Positions 26,941 through 35,193 of a stretch of 64,000 nucleotides of DNA are shown piece by piece. The DNA is from Cereibacter sphaeroides. GTDB taxonomy: Bacteria; Pseudomonadota; Alphaproteobacteria; Rhodobacterales; Rhodobacteraceae. Position numbers and translations under genes: made by a program. Below the pieces are notes generated by a model. That model searched no databases. It was given only the letters and a program-made list of their open reading frames with translations, and was not told where the DNA came from. The stretch covers positions 124,001 through 188,000 of the forward strand of contig QFQS01000002.1 of NCBI GenBank assembly GCA_003243455.1, given 5' to 3'. Every line of letters starts with the position of its first letter. The stretch's first letter is position 1.

Positions 26941-28509
26941 TTACAGCCTCAGGAGCGATCTTGAAGTCGCAAAGGCGACCGCGCCCTCGGATATTGCGGC
27001 AGAGGGACGAAAGGCGATCATCGTGGCTCCGCCCGAAAGCGGCACGAAGCGGCAAAGAAGCAGTCGGCCATCCCCAAGCCGTGCCTCGGCCGACCATGCC
27101 TTGCGCGGACCGAAAGTCAGGACAAAATCCTCAGCTTCTGCCCAGACGGAAGAGGGCGCGGTCTGACCGCTCCAGCGATGGCTCAGCGCACCGATGTTAC
27201 TGTCGGCATCCAGCGAGTTCGCCGGATCATGTGACCAAAGGTCGACATAGGCTGGATTGGATAGGATCAACTGGCCAGTCGAGGAAAACACCGCCACGGC
27301 TTCGTCCATGGCGTCTATGACCGACTGGCCAAGCTCCAGATCAGCACGGTAGCGCCGCGTTCGGCTTGTCTCGGTAGAGATATCCTCGAACAGCAGCGCC
27401 ATCGCGCCGTCGGGATGTGGTCGCCCCATGACCCGATAAGTCTGCCCCGTGGGCAGATCCCAGGTTTCTTCATAGGTGCCGGAAACAGCTGCCCGCTCAA
27501 GATCGGCAATCTGGGCGCGCCAGCTTGGGTAATCCTTTGGCTCGGGGATCATCTGGCGGTCGCGCATGCGATCGAGAAAATCGAAAAGCGTTGGGCGAGC
27601 GATCAGAAATTCCGAGGGCAGTCCGCTCAGGTCGAACAAGGCGGGATTGAACAACGCCAGTTGTCGCTGGTTGTCGAATATTGCCAGCCCGATGGGAAGG
27701 TGCGCGAAGGTTTTCGTCAGTGTCTGGGTAAAGTCCCGCAGCGAATTCTCGGCCTGAACCAGCGCATCGACGGGCGTTGCGTATATCATACGCCCATCCC
27801 CCGCAGGGCGCACCGTCGCATCGAACATGAGCGGCGGTTCGTGAGCGGCATCAAATGTCAGGCGACCCTGTGTCATCTGATCGACTTCCATCAGCCGGGG
27901 CAGGGGCCAGCCCAGCTCATCCTCCGGCCCCAACCTGTCGGCAGCCAGCCGTAGGTAGCGTGCATTGGCCCAGATTACCTCTCGCTCGGCATTTTCAAGC
28001 CAGATCGGCAGAGGCGCCTGCGCGACCGTGCCGCGCAGCAGCGCCAGTTCTTCCTCCATGGCGCGCTGGGCGAGCGGATCGATCAGGGCGATGGCCCCGT
28101 CATGCTCAACCCCGGCGAGCGTTATGTGCGACAATCCGCCCCGCCATTCCGCCTGGAGAGTCAGCGGACCCGCGGGGTTTCTGTCGGTCGAGGCAAGAAC
28201 GAAGCGTCCCTCTGCCGCAAGACCGGCAAGCCGCGCCTCGAAACCCGGAAATCGCGGCGCGAGAAACGCCATCAGCCGCCGCCACGGCGTGCCGCGCACC
28301 GGTGCCGCCGAAAGCAATGCCCGCGCGCCGGGTGAGGCATCCACCAGCGTTTCACCATCGAAGATGAAGATCGTGCCGACGGGTTTGTAGGTGGGATTGC
28401 CCGTTTGGGTCTTGGTTTGCGGAAAGAGGACCAGTAATGCGACACCCGTCAAAGCAGCAGCAAAGGCGGCGAGGGCGATATAAACGCCAACCACCCAATC
28501 GTGAACCAT
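26941..28509 (-). CDS. divL: DivL-like PAS-domain regulator lacking a kinase domain
   Basis: A 522-residue protein with one N-terminal membrane helix (about 9-31) followed by at least three PAS-like modules (about 45-140, 160-240, 265-380 and a further one to about 490). No histidine phospho-acceptor box and no HATPase motifs (N, G1, G2 boxes) follow. The gene order divL-tsaE-amgK-murU-addB-addA-trxA matches that around Caulobacter divL, and Rhodobacter capsulatus has a PAS-only DivL regulating CtrA. The start is ATG 28509 with a GGAG ribosome site; a GTG at 28515 is the alternative. Identity rests on architecture and synteny. Confidence 0.75.
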   Translation of the reverse strand: MVHDWVVGVYIALAAFAAALTGVALLVLFPQTKTQTGNPTYKPVGTIFIFDGETLVDASPGARALLSAAPVRGTPWRRLMAFLAPRFPGFEARLAGLAAEGRFVLASTDRNPAGPLTLQAEWRGGLSHITLAGVEHDGAIALIDPLAQRAMEEELALLRGTVAQAPLPIWLENAEREVIWANARYLRLAADRLGPEDELGWPLPRLMEVDQMTQGRLTFDAAHEPPLMFDATVRPAGDGRMIYATPVDALVQAENSLRDFTQTLTKTFAHLPIGLAIFDNQRQLALFNPALFDLSGLPSEFLIARPTLFDFLDRMRDRQMIPEPKDYPSWRAQIADLERAAVSGTYEETWDLPTGQTYRVMGRPHPDGAMALLFEDISTETSRTRRYRADLELGQSVIDAMDEAVAVFSSTGQLILSNPAYVDLWSHDPANSLDADSNIGALSHRWSGQTAPSSVWAEAEDFVLTFGPRKAWSAEARLGDGRLLLCRFVPLSGGATMIAFRPSAAISEGAVAFATSRSLLRL

Positions 28510-28534
28510 GGCCACTCCACCCAGCGTCGAAATA

Positions 28535-28580
28535 TTAATCCAAAATCAACCATCGGAAGAATGTGTTAATGGAAAGTAAA
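28535..28580. promoter_or_regulatory. two CtrA-like half-consensus sites before divL
   Basis: In the 82-base AT-rich gap between regB and divL, TTAA-N7-TCAA (28535-28549) and TTAA-N7-TAAA (28566-28580) each differ by one base from the CtrA recognition sequence TTAA-N7-TTAA. Both are on the plus-strand reading. Near matches occur by chance in AT-rich DNA, so binding is speculative. Confidence 0.35.
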
Positions 28581-28591
28581 TTGCCCGGCGA

Positions 28592-29980
28592 TCATGCGAT
28601 AATACGTTCGTTTGGTCCCAAGGCATCGCTTTCGGTCGCGCCAATCACGCCGCGCGGCCAGATAACCTCGACAACAGCACCGCATCGGCTTGCGTAGTCG
28701 CGGTCGGCGAGAAAGGGGTCGATCCCATTCGCAAAGCTCAAAGAGGCGCCCGACCTTTCCAAAAGAGTTTTTGCAATGAAAAGCCCCAATCCCATGCCCT
28801 CATACTCTGGTCGCTTGGAGGTTTCCTGATCGCTGCGGCGGCTGCGCACAAATGGATCGCCAATCCGGCCCAAAACGGATGTCGGGTAACCTTCTCCATC
28901 ATCGCTGATCCGCACGGTTATCGTGGAATCCGTCCATGTCGCATCGACCCAAACCGTTGTCGCGGCGAAATCGACGGCGTTCTGCACCAGATTTCGCAGC
29001 CCGTGGATCATTTCTGGCCTGCGCAGAACGCTTGGCTGCCGCTCTTTCTCGTCGCCGTCAGATATCAGATCGAACAGAACGGTCTTGCCGCGCGCCATAT
29101 GCGGCTCGGCCGCTTCGCGCAGCACGGCACCCAAGGGCGCCTGTCGCAGATGCAGGTCGTCTTTCCCTGCGCGGCCCATGGATTGCAGGATGTCGCGGCA
29201 GCGATCCGCCTGTTCGCGGATCAGCCGGGCATCGTCTTGCAGATCCTCGCGCCCGGACAGTTCTTCGACCAGTTCCGAGCTGACGAGCTTTATCGTGGCC
29301 AGCGGGGTGCCAAGTTCATGTGCCGTCGCAGCGATCACGCCCCCCAGATCGGTAAGCTTCTGTTCGCGCGCCAGTGCCATCTGCGTGGCCAGAAGCGCAT
29401 CCGACATGGTACGAATCTCTGTCGCTACACGGCGGGAATACAGCGCCAGAAAGATGATCCCTGTGACGATCGCAAGCCAGAATCCGAACTCAAAGACATC
29501 CGGCACTTCCAGTTCCGTCCCGTCCGAGAACCTGAGCGGCAGTTTTACCAGAACAACAATCGAAACCAGAGCAATGGCGGCAAGCCCCAGCACAACGGTC
29601 GTCCGCAATTCGAGGGCGCTGGCCGAGATTGTCACGGGCACCAGGATAAGCAGGGCAAAAGGATTGTTCAGCCCACCCGTCAGGTAGATCAGGAAGGCAA
29701 GCTGCGAGATATCGAACAGCAGCGTCAGCATCGCCTCCATTTCCGAGAGCCGCTTGTTTTCGGGAAAGACAAACGTCATGACCAGATTCACGATCACGGC
29801 TGCGCCAACGGCCAGGAAGCAAAGCCCCAACGGCAGTTGCATGCCGAAAAGCCGATGGGCTACGGTGATCGCGGCAAGCTGGCCGCAAATGGCCATCCAA
29901 CGCAGCAGGATCAGCGTGCGCAGGCGAACCCAGTCGCCGCGCGTGTCACGATTAAGCAGGCCGAGGCTGGAAATGGTCAT
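28592..29980 (-). CDS. regB: redox sensor histidine kinase RegB/PrrB
   Basis: RegB (PrrB) is the membrane kinase that signals quinone-pool redox state to RegA. The 462-residue protein has six hydrophobic segments in the first 185 residues, the quinone-binding loop GGLNNPF (102-108), the H-box TAHELGTPLATI with His221, the redox-switch cysteine in QADRCRDIL (Cys261, matching Cys265 of R. capsulatus RegB), and HATPase motifs including DDGEGYP and GMGLGLF. It is divergent from senC-regA, the standard Rhodobacter layout. Confidence 0.96.
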   Translation of the reverse strand: MTISSLGLLNRDTRGDWVRLRTLILLRWMAICGQLAAITVAHRLFGMQLPLGLCFLAVGAAVIVNLVMTFVFPENKRLSEMEAMLTLLFDISQLAFLIYLTGGLNNPFALLILVPVTISASALELRTTVVLGLAAIALVSIVVLVKLPLRFSDGTELEVPDVFEFGFWLAIVTGIIFLALYSRRVATEIRTMSDALLATQMALAREQKLTDLGGVIAATAHELGTPLATIKLVSSELVEELSGREDLQDDARLIREQADRCRDILQSMGRAGKDDLHLRQAPLGAVLREAAEPHMARGKTVLFDLISDGDEKERQPSVLRRPEMIHGLRNLVQNAVDFAATTVWVDATWTDSTITVRISDDGEGYPTSVLGRIGDPFVRSRRSDQETSKRPEYEGMGLGLFIAKTLLERSGASLSFANGIDPFLADRDYASRCGAVVEVIWPRGVIGATESDALGPNERIIA

Positions 29981-30078
29981 GCGAAGCTGCGTCTGGATTA
30001 TGAACCGGCCCTTCCTTACTAGGCCCGGCGCAATGACGGATCAATGCGGCAAGGCTGCGTGGAGTAACGGAGAAGGCA

Positions 30079-30696
30079 ATGACGAAACTATGGGCCTCGC
30101 TGGCCGCTCTGGCAGTGATAGCCGTTGTCGGCGGAACGGCCTGGAGCGTCTTGAATCGCGGCAGCGATCCATTCGCCAGCTGCCGTCAAAGCCAGATCGC
30201 GGGTGGCGCAGATACCATCGGCGGGCCTTTCGAGCTTGTGGATCAGACTGGCAAGACAGTCACCGACAAGGATGTCATCACCAAGCCGACGCTGGTTTAT
30301 TTCGGGTATACTTTCTGTGCGGATGTCTGTCCGGTGGACAATGCACGCAACGCTGAGGTTACAGATATTCTGGAAGAGCGCGGCATCGACGTTACGCCTG
30401 TATTTATCACGGTTGATCCCAAGCGTGACACAACACAGGTCATGGCGGATTATGTCGCCAACATGCATCCGCGCATGATCGGTCTTACAGGCAGCGCATA
30501 TCAGATCGCGGCGGCCACCCGTGCCTACAAAGTTTATTTCAAGGCCAATGAGGGGGACCCGGACTTCTATCTGGTGGACCACACGACCTTTACCTATCTG
30601 ATGTTGCCAGGGCGCGGGTTTGCCGATTTCTATCGGCGCGAAGCGACACCAGACCAGATGGCCGAAAGCGTTTCCTGCTTCGTCGGCGCGGCCTGA
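30079..30696 (+). CDS. senC: SCO1/SenC copper chaperone (PrrC)
   Basis: A 205-residue SCO1/SenC protein anchored by an N-terminal helix (about 5-25) with a thioredoxin fold in the periplasm. The copper site is Cys80 and Cys84 (CADVC) plus His168 (VDHTTF). It delivers copper to the CuA centre of cytochrome oxidase, and in Rhodobacter it modulates signalling through RegB. It lies divergent from regB and 66 bases upstream of regA. Confidence 0.95.
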   Translation: MTKLWASLAALAVIAVVGGTAWSVLNRGSDPFASCRQSQIAGGADTIGGPFELVDQTGKTVTDKDVITKPTLVYFGYTFCADVCPVDNARNAEVTDILEERGIDVTPVFITVDPKRDTTQVMADYVANMHPRMIGLTGSAYQIAAATRAYKVYFKANEGDPDFYLVDHTTFTYLMLPGRGFADFYRREATPDQMAESVSCFVGAA

Positions 30697-30762
30697 GGTG
30701 AAGTTGACCTTGGGCCGCACGCTCATTACATCCGCCTAAATGAAAGAAGGGAAAAGTGCAGG

Positions 30763-31317
30763 ATGCCAGACGTAGATGTGTCGGAATTGGGCGAGGATCG
30801 CACACTTCTTCTGGTCGATGACGACGAACCCTTTGTGAAGCGCCTGGCAAAGGCCATGGAAAAGCGTGGCTTCATCCCGCAGACCGCCGAAAGCGTGGCC
30901 GAGGGCAAGTCGATGGCATTGGCCAAGCCGCCCGCCTATGCCGTCGTCGATCTTCGGCTGGAAGACGGCAATGGACTTGATGTTGTCGAAACCCTGCGCG
31001 ACCGTCGGCCGGATTGCAGGATTGTGGTGCTGACAGGATATGGCGCCATCGCAACCGCCGTAGCAGCAGTGAAGATTGGTGCGACCGACTATTTGTCCAA
31101 GCCTGCGGATGCAAATGACATCACGAACGCGTTATTGTCCCGTGGTGAATCACTGCCCCCTCCCCCGGCAAATCCGATGTCAGCCGACAGGGTGCGTTGG
31201 GAACATATCCAGCGCGTTTATGAGCTTTGCGATCGCAATGTCTCGGAAACAGCGAGACGGCTAAACATGCATCGTCGGACGCTTCAAAGGATATTGGCAA
31301 AGCGCAGCCCAAAATAG
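30763..31317 (+). CDS. regA: redox response regulator RegA/PrrA
   Basis: RegA (PrrA) controls photosynthesis, carbon and nitrogen fixation and respiration genes in response to RegB. The 184-residue protein has a receiver domain with the acidic LVDDD cluster (17-21), phospho-acceptor Asp63 (VVDLRLEDG), TGYGAIATAVAAVKIGA and the KPAD lysine, then a four-proline linker (SLPPPPANP) and a Fis-type helix-turn-helix SETARRLNMHRRTLQRIL at the end. Length and architecture are exact for the family. Confidence 0.97.
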   Translation: MPDVDVSELGEDRTLLLVDDDEPFVKRLAKAMEKRGFIPQTAESVAEGKSMALAKPPAYAVVDLRLEDGNGLDVVETLRDRRPDCRIVVLTGYGAIATAVAAVKIGATDYLSKPADANDITNALLSRGESLPPPPANPMSADRVRWEHIQRVYELCDRNVSETARRLNMHRRTLQRILAKRSPK

Positions 31318-31355
31318 CGCGAAATCTATATGGCAAAAATCCGCCGAGATAATGT

Positions 31356-31367
31356 AAGATTAATCTT
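31356..31367. promoter_or_regulatory. 12-base palindrome upstream of hvrA
   Basis: AAGATTAATCTT is a perfect inverted repeat in the 100-base gap between regA and hvrA, partly overlapping the candidate -35 element. This is a typical position for an operator, but I do not recognise the motif. Confidence 0.35.
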
Positions 31368-31394
31368 GAATTTTGAATGTGTGACCCATATTAG
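31366..31394 (+). promoter_or_regulatory. candidate sigma-70-type promoter of hvrA
   Basis: TTGAAT and TATTAG separated by 17 bases, each matching four of six consensus positions, about 24 bases before the hvrA start. Based on sequence only. Confidence 0.35.
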
Positions 31395-31417
31395 GTTTCA
31401 TCCGCAGGAGGGAACTA

Positions 31418-31732
31418 ATGGACCTGAATCTAAACACTCTTTCGTTGAAAGAACTTAGGGACCTTCAATCACAAGTTTTGAAGGCGATCTCGACATTCGA
31501 AGATCGCAAAAGGAAAGAAGCTCTTTCAGAGCTGGAAGAGAAAGCGCGCACCCTGGGCTTTTCTCTTGCCGAACTTACCGGAGCGAGCATTGTGCGCAAG
31601 CGGGCACCCGCTGTAGCTAAATATGCCAACCCGGCAAATTCGTCAGATACCTGGTCTGGTCGCGGGCGTAAACCGCGCTGGTTTGAAGCAGCTTTGAATT
31701 CTGGAAAGTCGCCGGAAGATCTGGCGATCTGA
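31418..31732 (+). CDS. hvrA: H-NS-family regulator HvrA
   Basis: A 104-residue H-NS-like protein: N-terminal coiled-coil helices with SLKELRDLQSQV (about 9-55) and the C-terminal DNA-binding loop TWSGRGRKPRW (about 78-88). In Rhodobacter capsulatus the equivalent gene next to regA is hvrA, a light- and nitrogen-responsive trans-acting regulator. A good ribosome site (CAGGAGGGA) precedes the ATG. Its own AT-rich upstream region suggests independent expression from regA. Confidence 0.9.
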   Translation: MDLNLNTLSLKELRDLQSQVLKAISTFEDRKRKEALSELEEKARTLGFSLAELTGASIVRKRAPAVAKYANPANSSDTWSGRGRKPRWFEAALNSGKSPEDLAI

Positions 31733-31740
31733 TAACGCAT

Positions 31741-32340
31741 TCAGGCTGCGCAAAGTGCCAGTAAATCCGTATGGTGTCGGATAAAATCGACCCTGACGGC
31801 AAGCGGTGCGCGCAGCCTTATCTCCAGCCCGGCAATCATGCCGGGTTCGGGCCTGCCAAATAGGCGGTTCGCCTCATCTTCGCGAAAACCTGCAATCTGA
31901 ACAGCCTCCATCCAGGCCGAAACGCGGTCCGCGCGTTTGATCGCCGTTTTGACTTGTGATGGCAAAACTGCTGGCAGCCCGAAACGCAGATGAACGGCTG
32001 CGGCCAGACGGCTGTCCAACTCGCCGTATTGTGCGCCAACGGCAGCCTTGACCGGGCTGATCATGTCTCCGATCACATATTCAGGCGCGTCATGCAGCAG
32101 CGCGGCCAGACGCCAGCGGGGCGGCGCGTCCGGGTTGGACTTATGAAAAATCCGCTCCACCAGCAATGAATGTTCGGCGACCGAATAGGGCCAGTTGCCA
32201 CTGGTCTGCCCGTTCCACCGCGCGACGAACGCCAGCCCGTGGGCTATATCCTCGATTTCGATATCCAGCGGCGTGGGGTCCAGCAGGTCCAGTCTGCGGC
32301 CGGACAGCATCCTTTGCCATGCTCTCTGCGGCTTTGGCAT
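31741..32340 (-). CDS. HD-domain phosphohydrolase (YfbR-like)
   Basis: A 199-residue HD-superfamily hydrolase with metal ligands His57 (VAEHSLL), His83-Asp84 (LLHDAPEY) and a later Asp in IKRADR, the pattern of YfbR-type 5'-deoxynucleotidases. A perfect AAAGGAGG ribosome site is six bases from the ATG at 32340; the adjacent ATG at 32343 would be too close. It is convergent with hvrA and divergent from ahcY. Substrate not determined by sequence. Confidence 0.85.
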   Translation of the reverse strand: MPKPQRAWQRMLSGRRLDLLDPTPLDIEIEDIAHGLAFVARWNGQTSGNWPYSVAEHSLLVERIFHKSNPDAPPRWRLAALLHDAPEYVIGDMISPVKAAVGAQYGELDSRLAAAVHLRFGLPAVLPSQVKTAIKRADRVSAWMEAVQIAGFREDEANRLFGRPEPGMIAGLEIRLRAPLAVRVDFIRHHTDLLALCAA

Positions 32341-32416
32341 CATCGTCCTCCTTTGTATTCGCCAGAATGGCGCAGTGCCGTCGGGCCCTCAAGGCCGGAT
32401 GCCCGTTGCCGCACCG

Positions 32417-32443
32417 GGTTGGCGCTGGTATGTCACGCCGACC
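32417..32443 (+). promoter_or_regulatory. hairpin in the ahcY leader
   Basis: GGTTGGCG and CGCCGACC form an 8-bp stem (one G-U pair) around an 11-base loop, ending 14 bases before the AGGAG ribosome site of ahcY. It could shape translation or be a chance GC structure. It does not match the SAH riboswitch consensus I know. Confidence 0.3.
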
Positions 32444-32467
32444 AAATGGATCGCAGGAGATGCCGCG

Positions 32468-33859
32468 ATGAAAGATTATGTCGTCAAGGACATTGCGCTG
32501 GCCGGTTTCGGCCGCAAGGAACTGACCATCGCTGAAACCGAAATGCCCGGGCTCATGGCGCTGCGCGAAGAGTTCGGCTCGGCCCAGCCACTGAAGGGTG
32601 CAAGGATCGCCGGTTCGCTGCACATGACGATCCAGACCGGCGTGCTGATCGAGACGCTCAAGGCGCTGGGTGCGGATGTGCGCTGGGCCTCTTGCAACAT
32701 CTTCTCGACGCAAGACCATGCTGCTGCGGCGATTGCTGAGGCGGGTGTGCCCGTATTTGCGATCAAGGGCGAGACGCTGGAAGACTACTGGACTTATACC
32801 GATATGATCTTCCAGTTCCCGGAAGACACCTGCAACATGATCCTGGACGATGGCGGCGATGCGACGCTTTACATCCTTCTGGGCGCGCGGGTCGAGGCGG
32901 GCGAGGCCGATCTTATCGCGGTGCCGACGAGTGATGAGGAAGTCTGCCTGTTCAACCAGATCAGGAAGCGGCTGAAGGCAAGCCCCGGCTGGTTCACCAA
33001 GCAACGCGATGCCATTCGCGGCGTTTCGGAAGAAACGACCACCGGGGTTCACCGCCTTTATGACCTGCACAAGAAGGGTCTGCTGCCTTTCCCGGCAATC
33101 AACGTGAACGACTCTGTCACCAAGTCGAAGTTCGACAACAAGTATGGCTGCAAGGAATCGCTCGTCGACGGCATCCGCCGCGCCACCGATACGATGATGG
33201 CCGGCAAGGTCGCTGTGGTCTGCGGATATGGCGATGTGGGCAAAGGCTCCGCCGCCAGCCTTCGTGGCGCGGGCGCCCGGGTGAAAGTGACCGAGGTCGA
33301 TCCGATCTGCGCGCTACAGGCGGCGATGGATGGCTATGAGGTGACGCTGCTGGAGGATGAGGTGGCGACCGCCGACATCTTCATCACCACCACCGGCAAC
33401 AAGGACGTCATCCGCATCGAGCATATCCGCGAGATGAAGGACATGGCCATTGTTGGCAACATCGGCCACTTCGACAACGAGATTCAGGTCGCCGCCCTGC
33501 GCAATCACAAATGGACGAACATCAAGGAACAGGTGGACATGATCGAGATGCCCTCGGGCAGCCGGATCATCCTTCTGTCAGAAGGTCGCCTGCTGAATCT
33601 GGGCAATGCCACCGGCCATCCATCTTTCGTGATGAGCGCGTCCTTCACCAACCAGGTTCTGGCGCAGATCGAGCTTTGGACCCGCGGCGGTGAGTATGCA
33701 CCTGGTGTCTACATCCTGCCCAAGCACCTGGATGAAAAGGTCGCGCGCCTGCATCTGAAAAAGATCGGGGTTAAACTGACCGAGCTTAAGCCTGAGCAGG
33801 CGGCTTATATCGGCGTTTCGGTCGAAGGGCCGTTCAAGTCGGATCACTACCGCTACTGA
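32468..33859 (+). CDS. ahcY: S-adenosylhomocysteine hydrolase AhcY
   Basis: AhcY splits S-adenosylhomocysteine into adenosine and homocysteine, relieving product inhibition of methyltransferases. The 463-residue protein starts MKDYVVKDIALAGFGRKEL and includes GSLHMTIQTGVLIETL, the NAD-binding GYGDVGKG and the C-terminal SDHYRY tail that closes the NAD site of the neighbouring subunit. An AGGAG ribosome site supports ATG 32468; the longer frame upstream is not family-like. ahcY near the regA/hvrA cluster is a known Rhodobacter arrangement. Confidence 0.97.
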   Translation: MKDYVVKDIALAGFGRKELTIAETEMPGLMALREEFGSAQPLKGARIAGSLHMTIQTGVLIETLKALGADVRWASCNIFSTQDHAAAAIAEAGVPVFAIKGETLEDYWTYTDMIFQFPEDTCNMILDDGGDATLYILLGARVEAGEADLIAVPTSDEEVCLFNQIRKRLKASPGWFTKQRDAIRGVSEETTTGVHRLYDLHKKGLLPFPAINVNDSVTKSKFDNKYGCKESLVDGIRRATDTMMAGKVAVVCGYGDVGKGSAASLRGAGARVKVTEVDPICALQAAMDGYEVTLLEDEVATADIFITTTGNKDVIRIEHIREMKDMAIVGNIGHFDNEIQVAALRNHKWTNIKEQVDMIEMPSGSRIILLSEGRLLNLGNATGHPSFVMSASFTNQVLAQIELWTRGGEYAPGVYILPKHLDEKVARLHLKKIGVKLTELKPEQAAYIGVSVEGPFKSDHYRY

Positions 33860-33883
33860 CTGCCCTCTTTGCCATTTGCAGTG

Positions 33884-33913
33884 CCTGGCCTATTGTATTT
33901 GCAATAGGCCGGG
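33884..33913. terminator. strong hairpin between ahcY and the methyltransferase gene
   Basis: CCTGGCCTATTG and CAATAGGCCGGG make a 12-bp stem with one T-G pair and a six-base loop, 25 bases after the ahcY stop. No T run follows on either strand, so it may be a Rho-assisted or 3'-end-stabilising hairpin rather than a classic intrinsic terminator. Confidence 0.5.
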
Positions 33914-33938
33914 CAACGGCGTTGGAGAGGGCAGGGAA

Positions 33939-34511
33939 ATGGACAATCAGGAAGAGAAATCAAAGCGTGAGCGTGTGCGCGAGCGTCTGTTGCAGTCAAT
34001 GCCGAAAGGCGGCCATGTCGCCGAAATTGGCGTTTGGGAGGGCGGATTCAGCCGCAAGATCCTGGAAATTTGTCGCCCCGACATGCTGCACTTGATTGAT
34101 CCATGGCTATATCAGCCCGAGTTTGGGAACACCGGCTTTGGCCGGAAGAAGAACGAATTCCTGATGGAGCAGAAGTATCTGGATGTGGTCGCAGCCTTTC
34201 GTGACAACGCGGCTGTCAAGGTCCATCGCGCGACCTCGGAAGACGCATTGAATGCGCTTCCCGATGGATCGCTTGATTGGGTCTACATTGACGCCAATCA
34301 CAATGAGCCCTTCATCGGCAATGACGTCGGGCTTTGCCTGCGCAAGGTGAAGCCGAACGGCATCATCGCAGGCGATGATTTCAACTGGATGACCGAAGCC
34401 AGCGGTGCCCCGGTAAAACGCGCGGTCGAGGCGGCAGTTGCGGCGCTGGGGGATAAGGCCAGCCTGCGCCTGATGGCGAACCAGTATATCATCACGCTGA
34501 AACGCGCCTGA
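33939..34511 (+). CDS. class I SAM-dependent methyltransferase (Methyltransf_24-like)
   Basis: A 190-residue protein with the SAM-binding motif VAEIGVWEGGFSRKIL (about 27-42), an acidic motif II region LHLIDPW and the VYIDANH motif (near 117). This pattern fits the small class I methyltransferases often linked to glycan or natural-product O-methylation. The start at 33939 is directly after GGGCAGGGAA. It lies 80 bases downstream of ahcY, which removes the product of its reaction. Substrate unknown. Confidence 0.82.
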   Translation: MDNQEEKSKRERVRERLLQSMPKGGHVAEIGVWEGGFSRKILEICRPDMLHLIDPWLYQPEFGNTGFGRKKNEFLMEQKYLDVVAAFRDNAAVKVHRATSEDALNALPDGSLDWVYIDANHNEPFIGNDVGLCLRKVKPNGIIAGDDFNWMTEASGAPVKRAVEAAVAALGDKASLRLMANQYIITLKRA

Positions 34512-34648
34512 TTGCTCCACCGGCCTGCTGACATTTCCGCTTTGTAGCCCGACCTGTTTCGCCTAACCTTCGGGCCTGTCCGCAGGAATAGGCGGATCTG
34601 TCGGGGGGCGTGCCATTCGGCACTTCAAGGAATTTTGGAGCATCAGGA

Positions 34649-34990
34649 ATGAGCAAACGGGACGAACTCATCGCGAAATACGCGGATGACCTGCGCAACA
34701 AGTGCAAGATCGAGCCGGACATGGCGCTTTTGACAAAAGTGACCATCGGTTGCGGGCCCGCTATCTACAACGATGACGCGGCAACTGTTGCTGGTGCCCA
34801 GGCGTCGGAGCTGGAAACGATCAAGGCGAACTTCCTGATCAAGAAGCTTGGCCTTGCCGATGGCCCAAAGCTGATGGACGGCATCAAGGCCGTGATCGAG
34901 ACCTATGGCAAGTCCGAGCGGAGCAAGTATCGTGCCGTTGTCTACTATATGCTGGTTAAGCATTTCGGCAAAGAAGGCGCCTACGCCTGA
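34649..34990 (+). CDS. DUF2853 family protein
   Basis: A 113-residue soluble protein matching the conserved family usually annotated DUF2853: start MSKRDELIAKYADDLRNK, then the core DMALLTKVTIGCGPAIY, ETIKANFLIKKLG and a C-terminal YRAVVYYMLVKHFGKE. A GGAG ribosome site is eight bases from the ATG at 34649. Function unknown. It stands alone with a terminator just downstream. Confidence 0.88.
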   Translation: MSKRDELIAKYADDLRNKCKIEPDMALLTKVTIGCGPAIYNDDAATVAGAQASELETIKANFLIKKLGLADGPKLMDGIKAVIETYGKSERSKYRAVVYYMLVKHFGKEGAYA

Positions 34991-34998
34991 TCCAGTTT

Positions 34999-35030
34999 GC
35001 GGCAATGCCCATGACTGGCATTGCCGCCTT
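34999..35030 (+). terminator. intrinsic-type terminator after the DUF2853 gene
   Basis: GCGGCAATGCC and GGCATTGCCGC form a perfect 11-bp stem with a seven-base loop, starting eight bases after the stop, followed by CTTTGACTAAAAT, a short T-containing tail. Confidence 0.7.
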
Positions 35031-35156
35031 TGACTAAAATCCTGTCCGCTTCGCGATTGCCAGTGGGAGTGTCGCTGGCATAGCTTGATCCTATCAGGGC
35101 AGGACGCCCGGGACCTTTTCAGAACACGTGTGGTGCGATGGGAGCACGTGGGGTGG

Positions 35157-35193
35157 ATGGAGGGTCCCGTCGGGGTCGGGGCCCTCCATTTTC
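35157..35193 (+). terminator. terminator between convergent DUF2853 and EVE genes
   Basis: ATGGAGGG and CCCTCCAT pair across a 17-base GC-rich loop and are followed on the plus strand by TTTTC. It lies immediately beyond the EVE stop, so it would block plus-strand read-through into that gene. On the minus strand there is no T run. With the hairpin at 34999 it makes a double stop. Confidence 0.6.

Noticed and set aside
32344..32467. SAH riboswitch upstream of ahcY
   Set aside because: The leader lacks the conserved GAGGAGCGCUGC-type core of the known motif; only a simple hairpin is visible.
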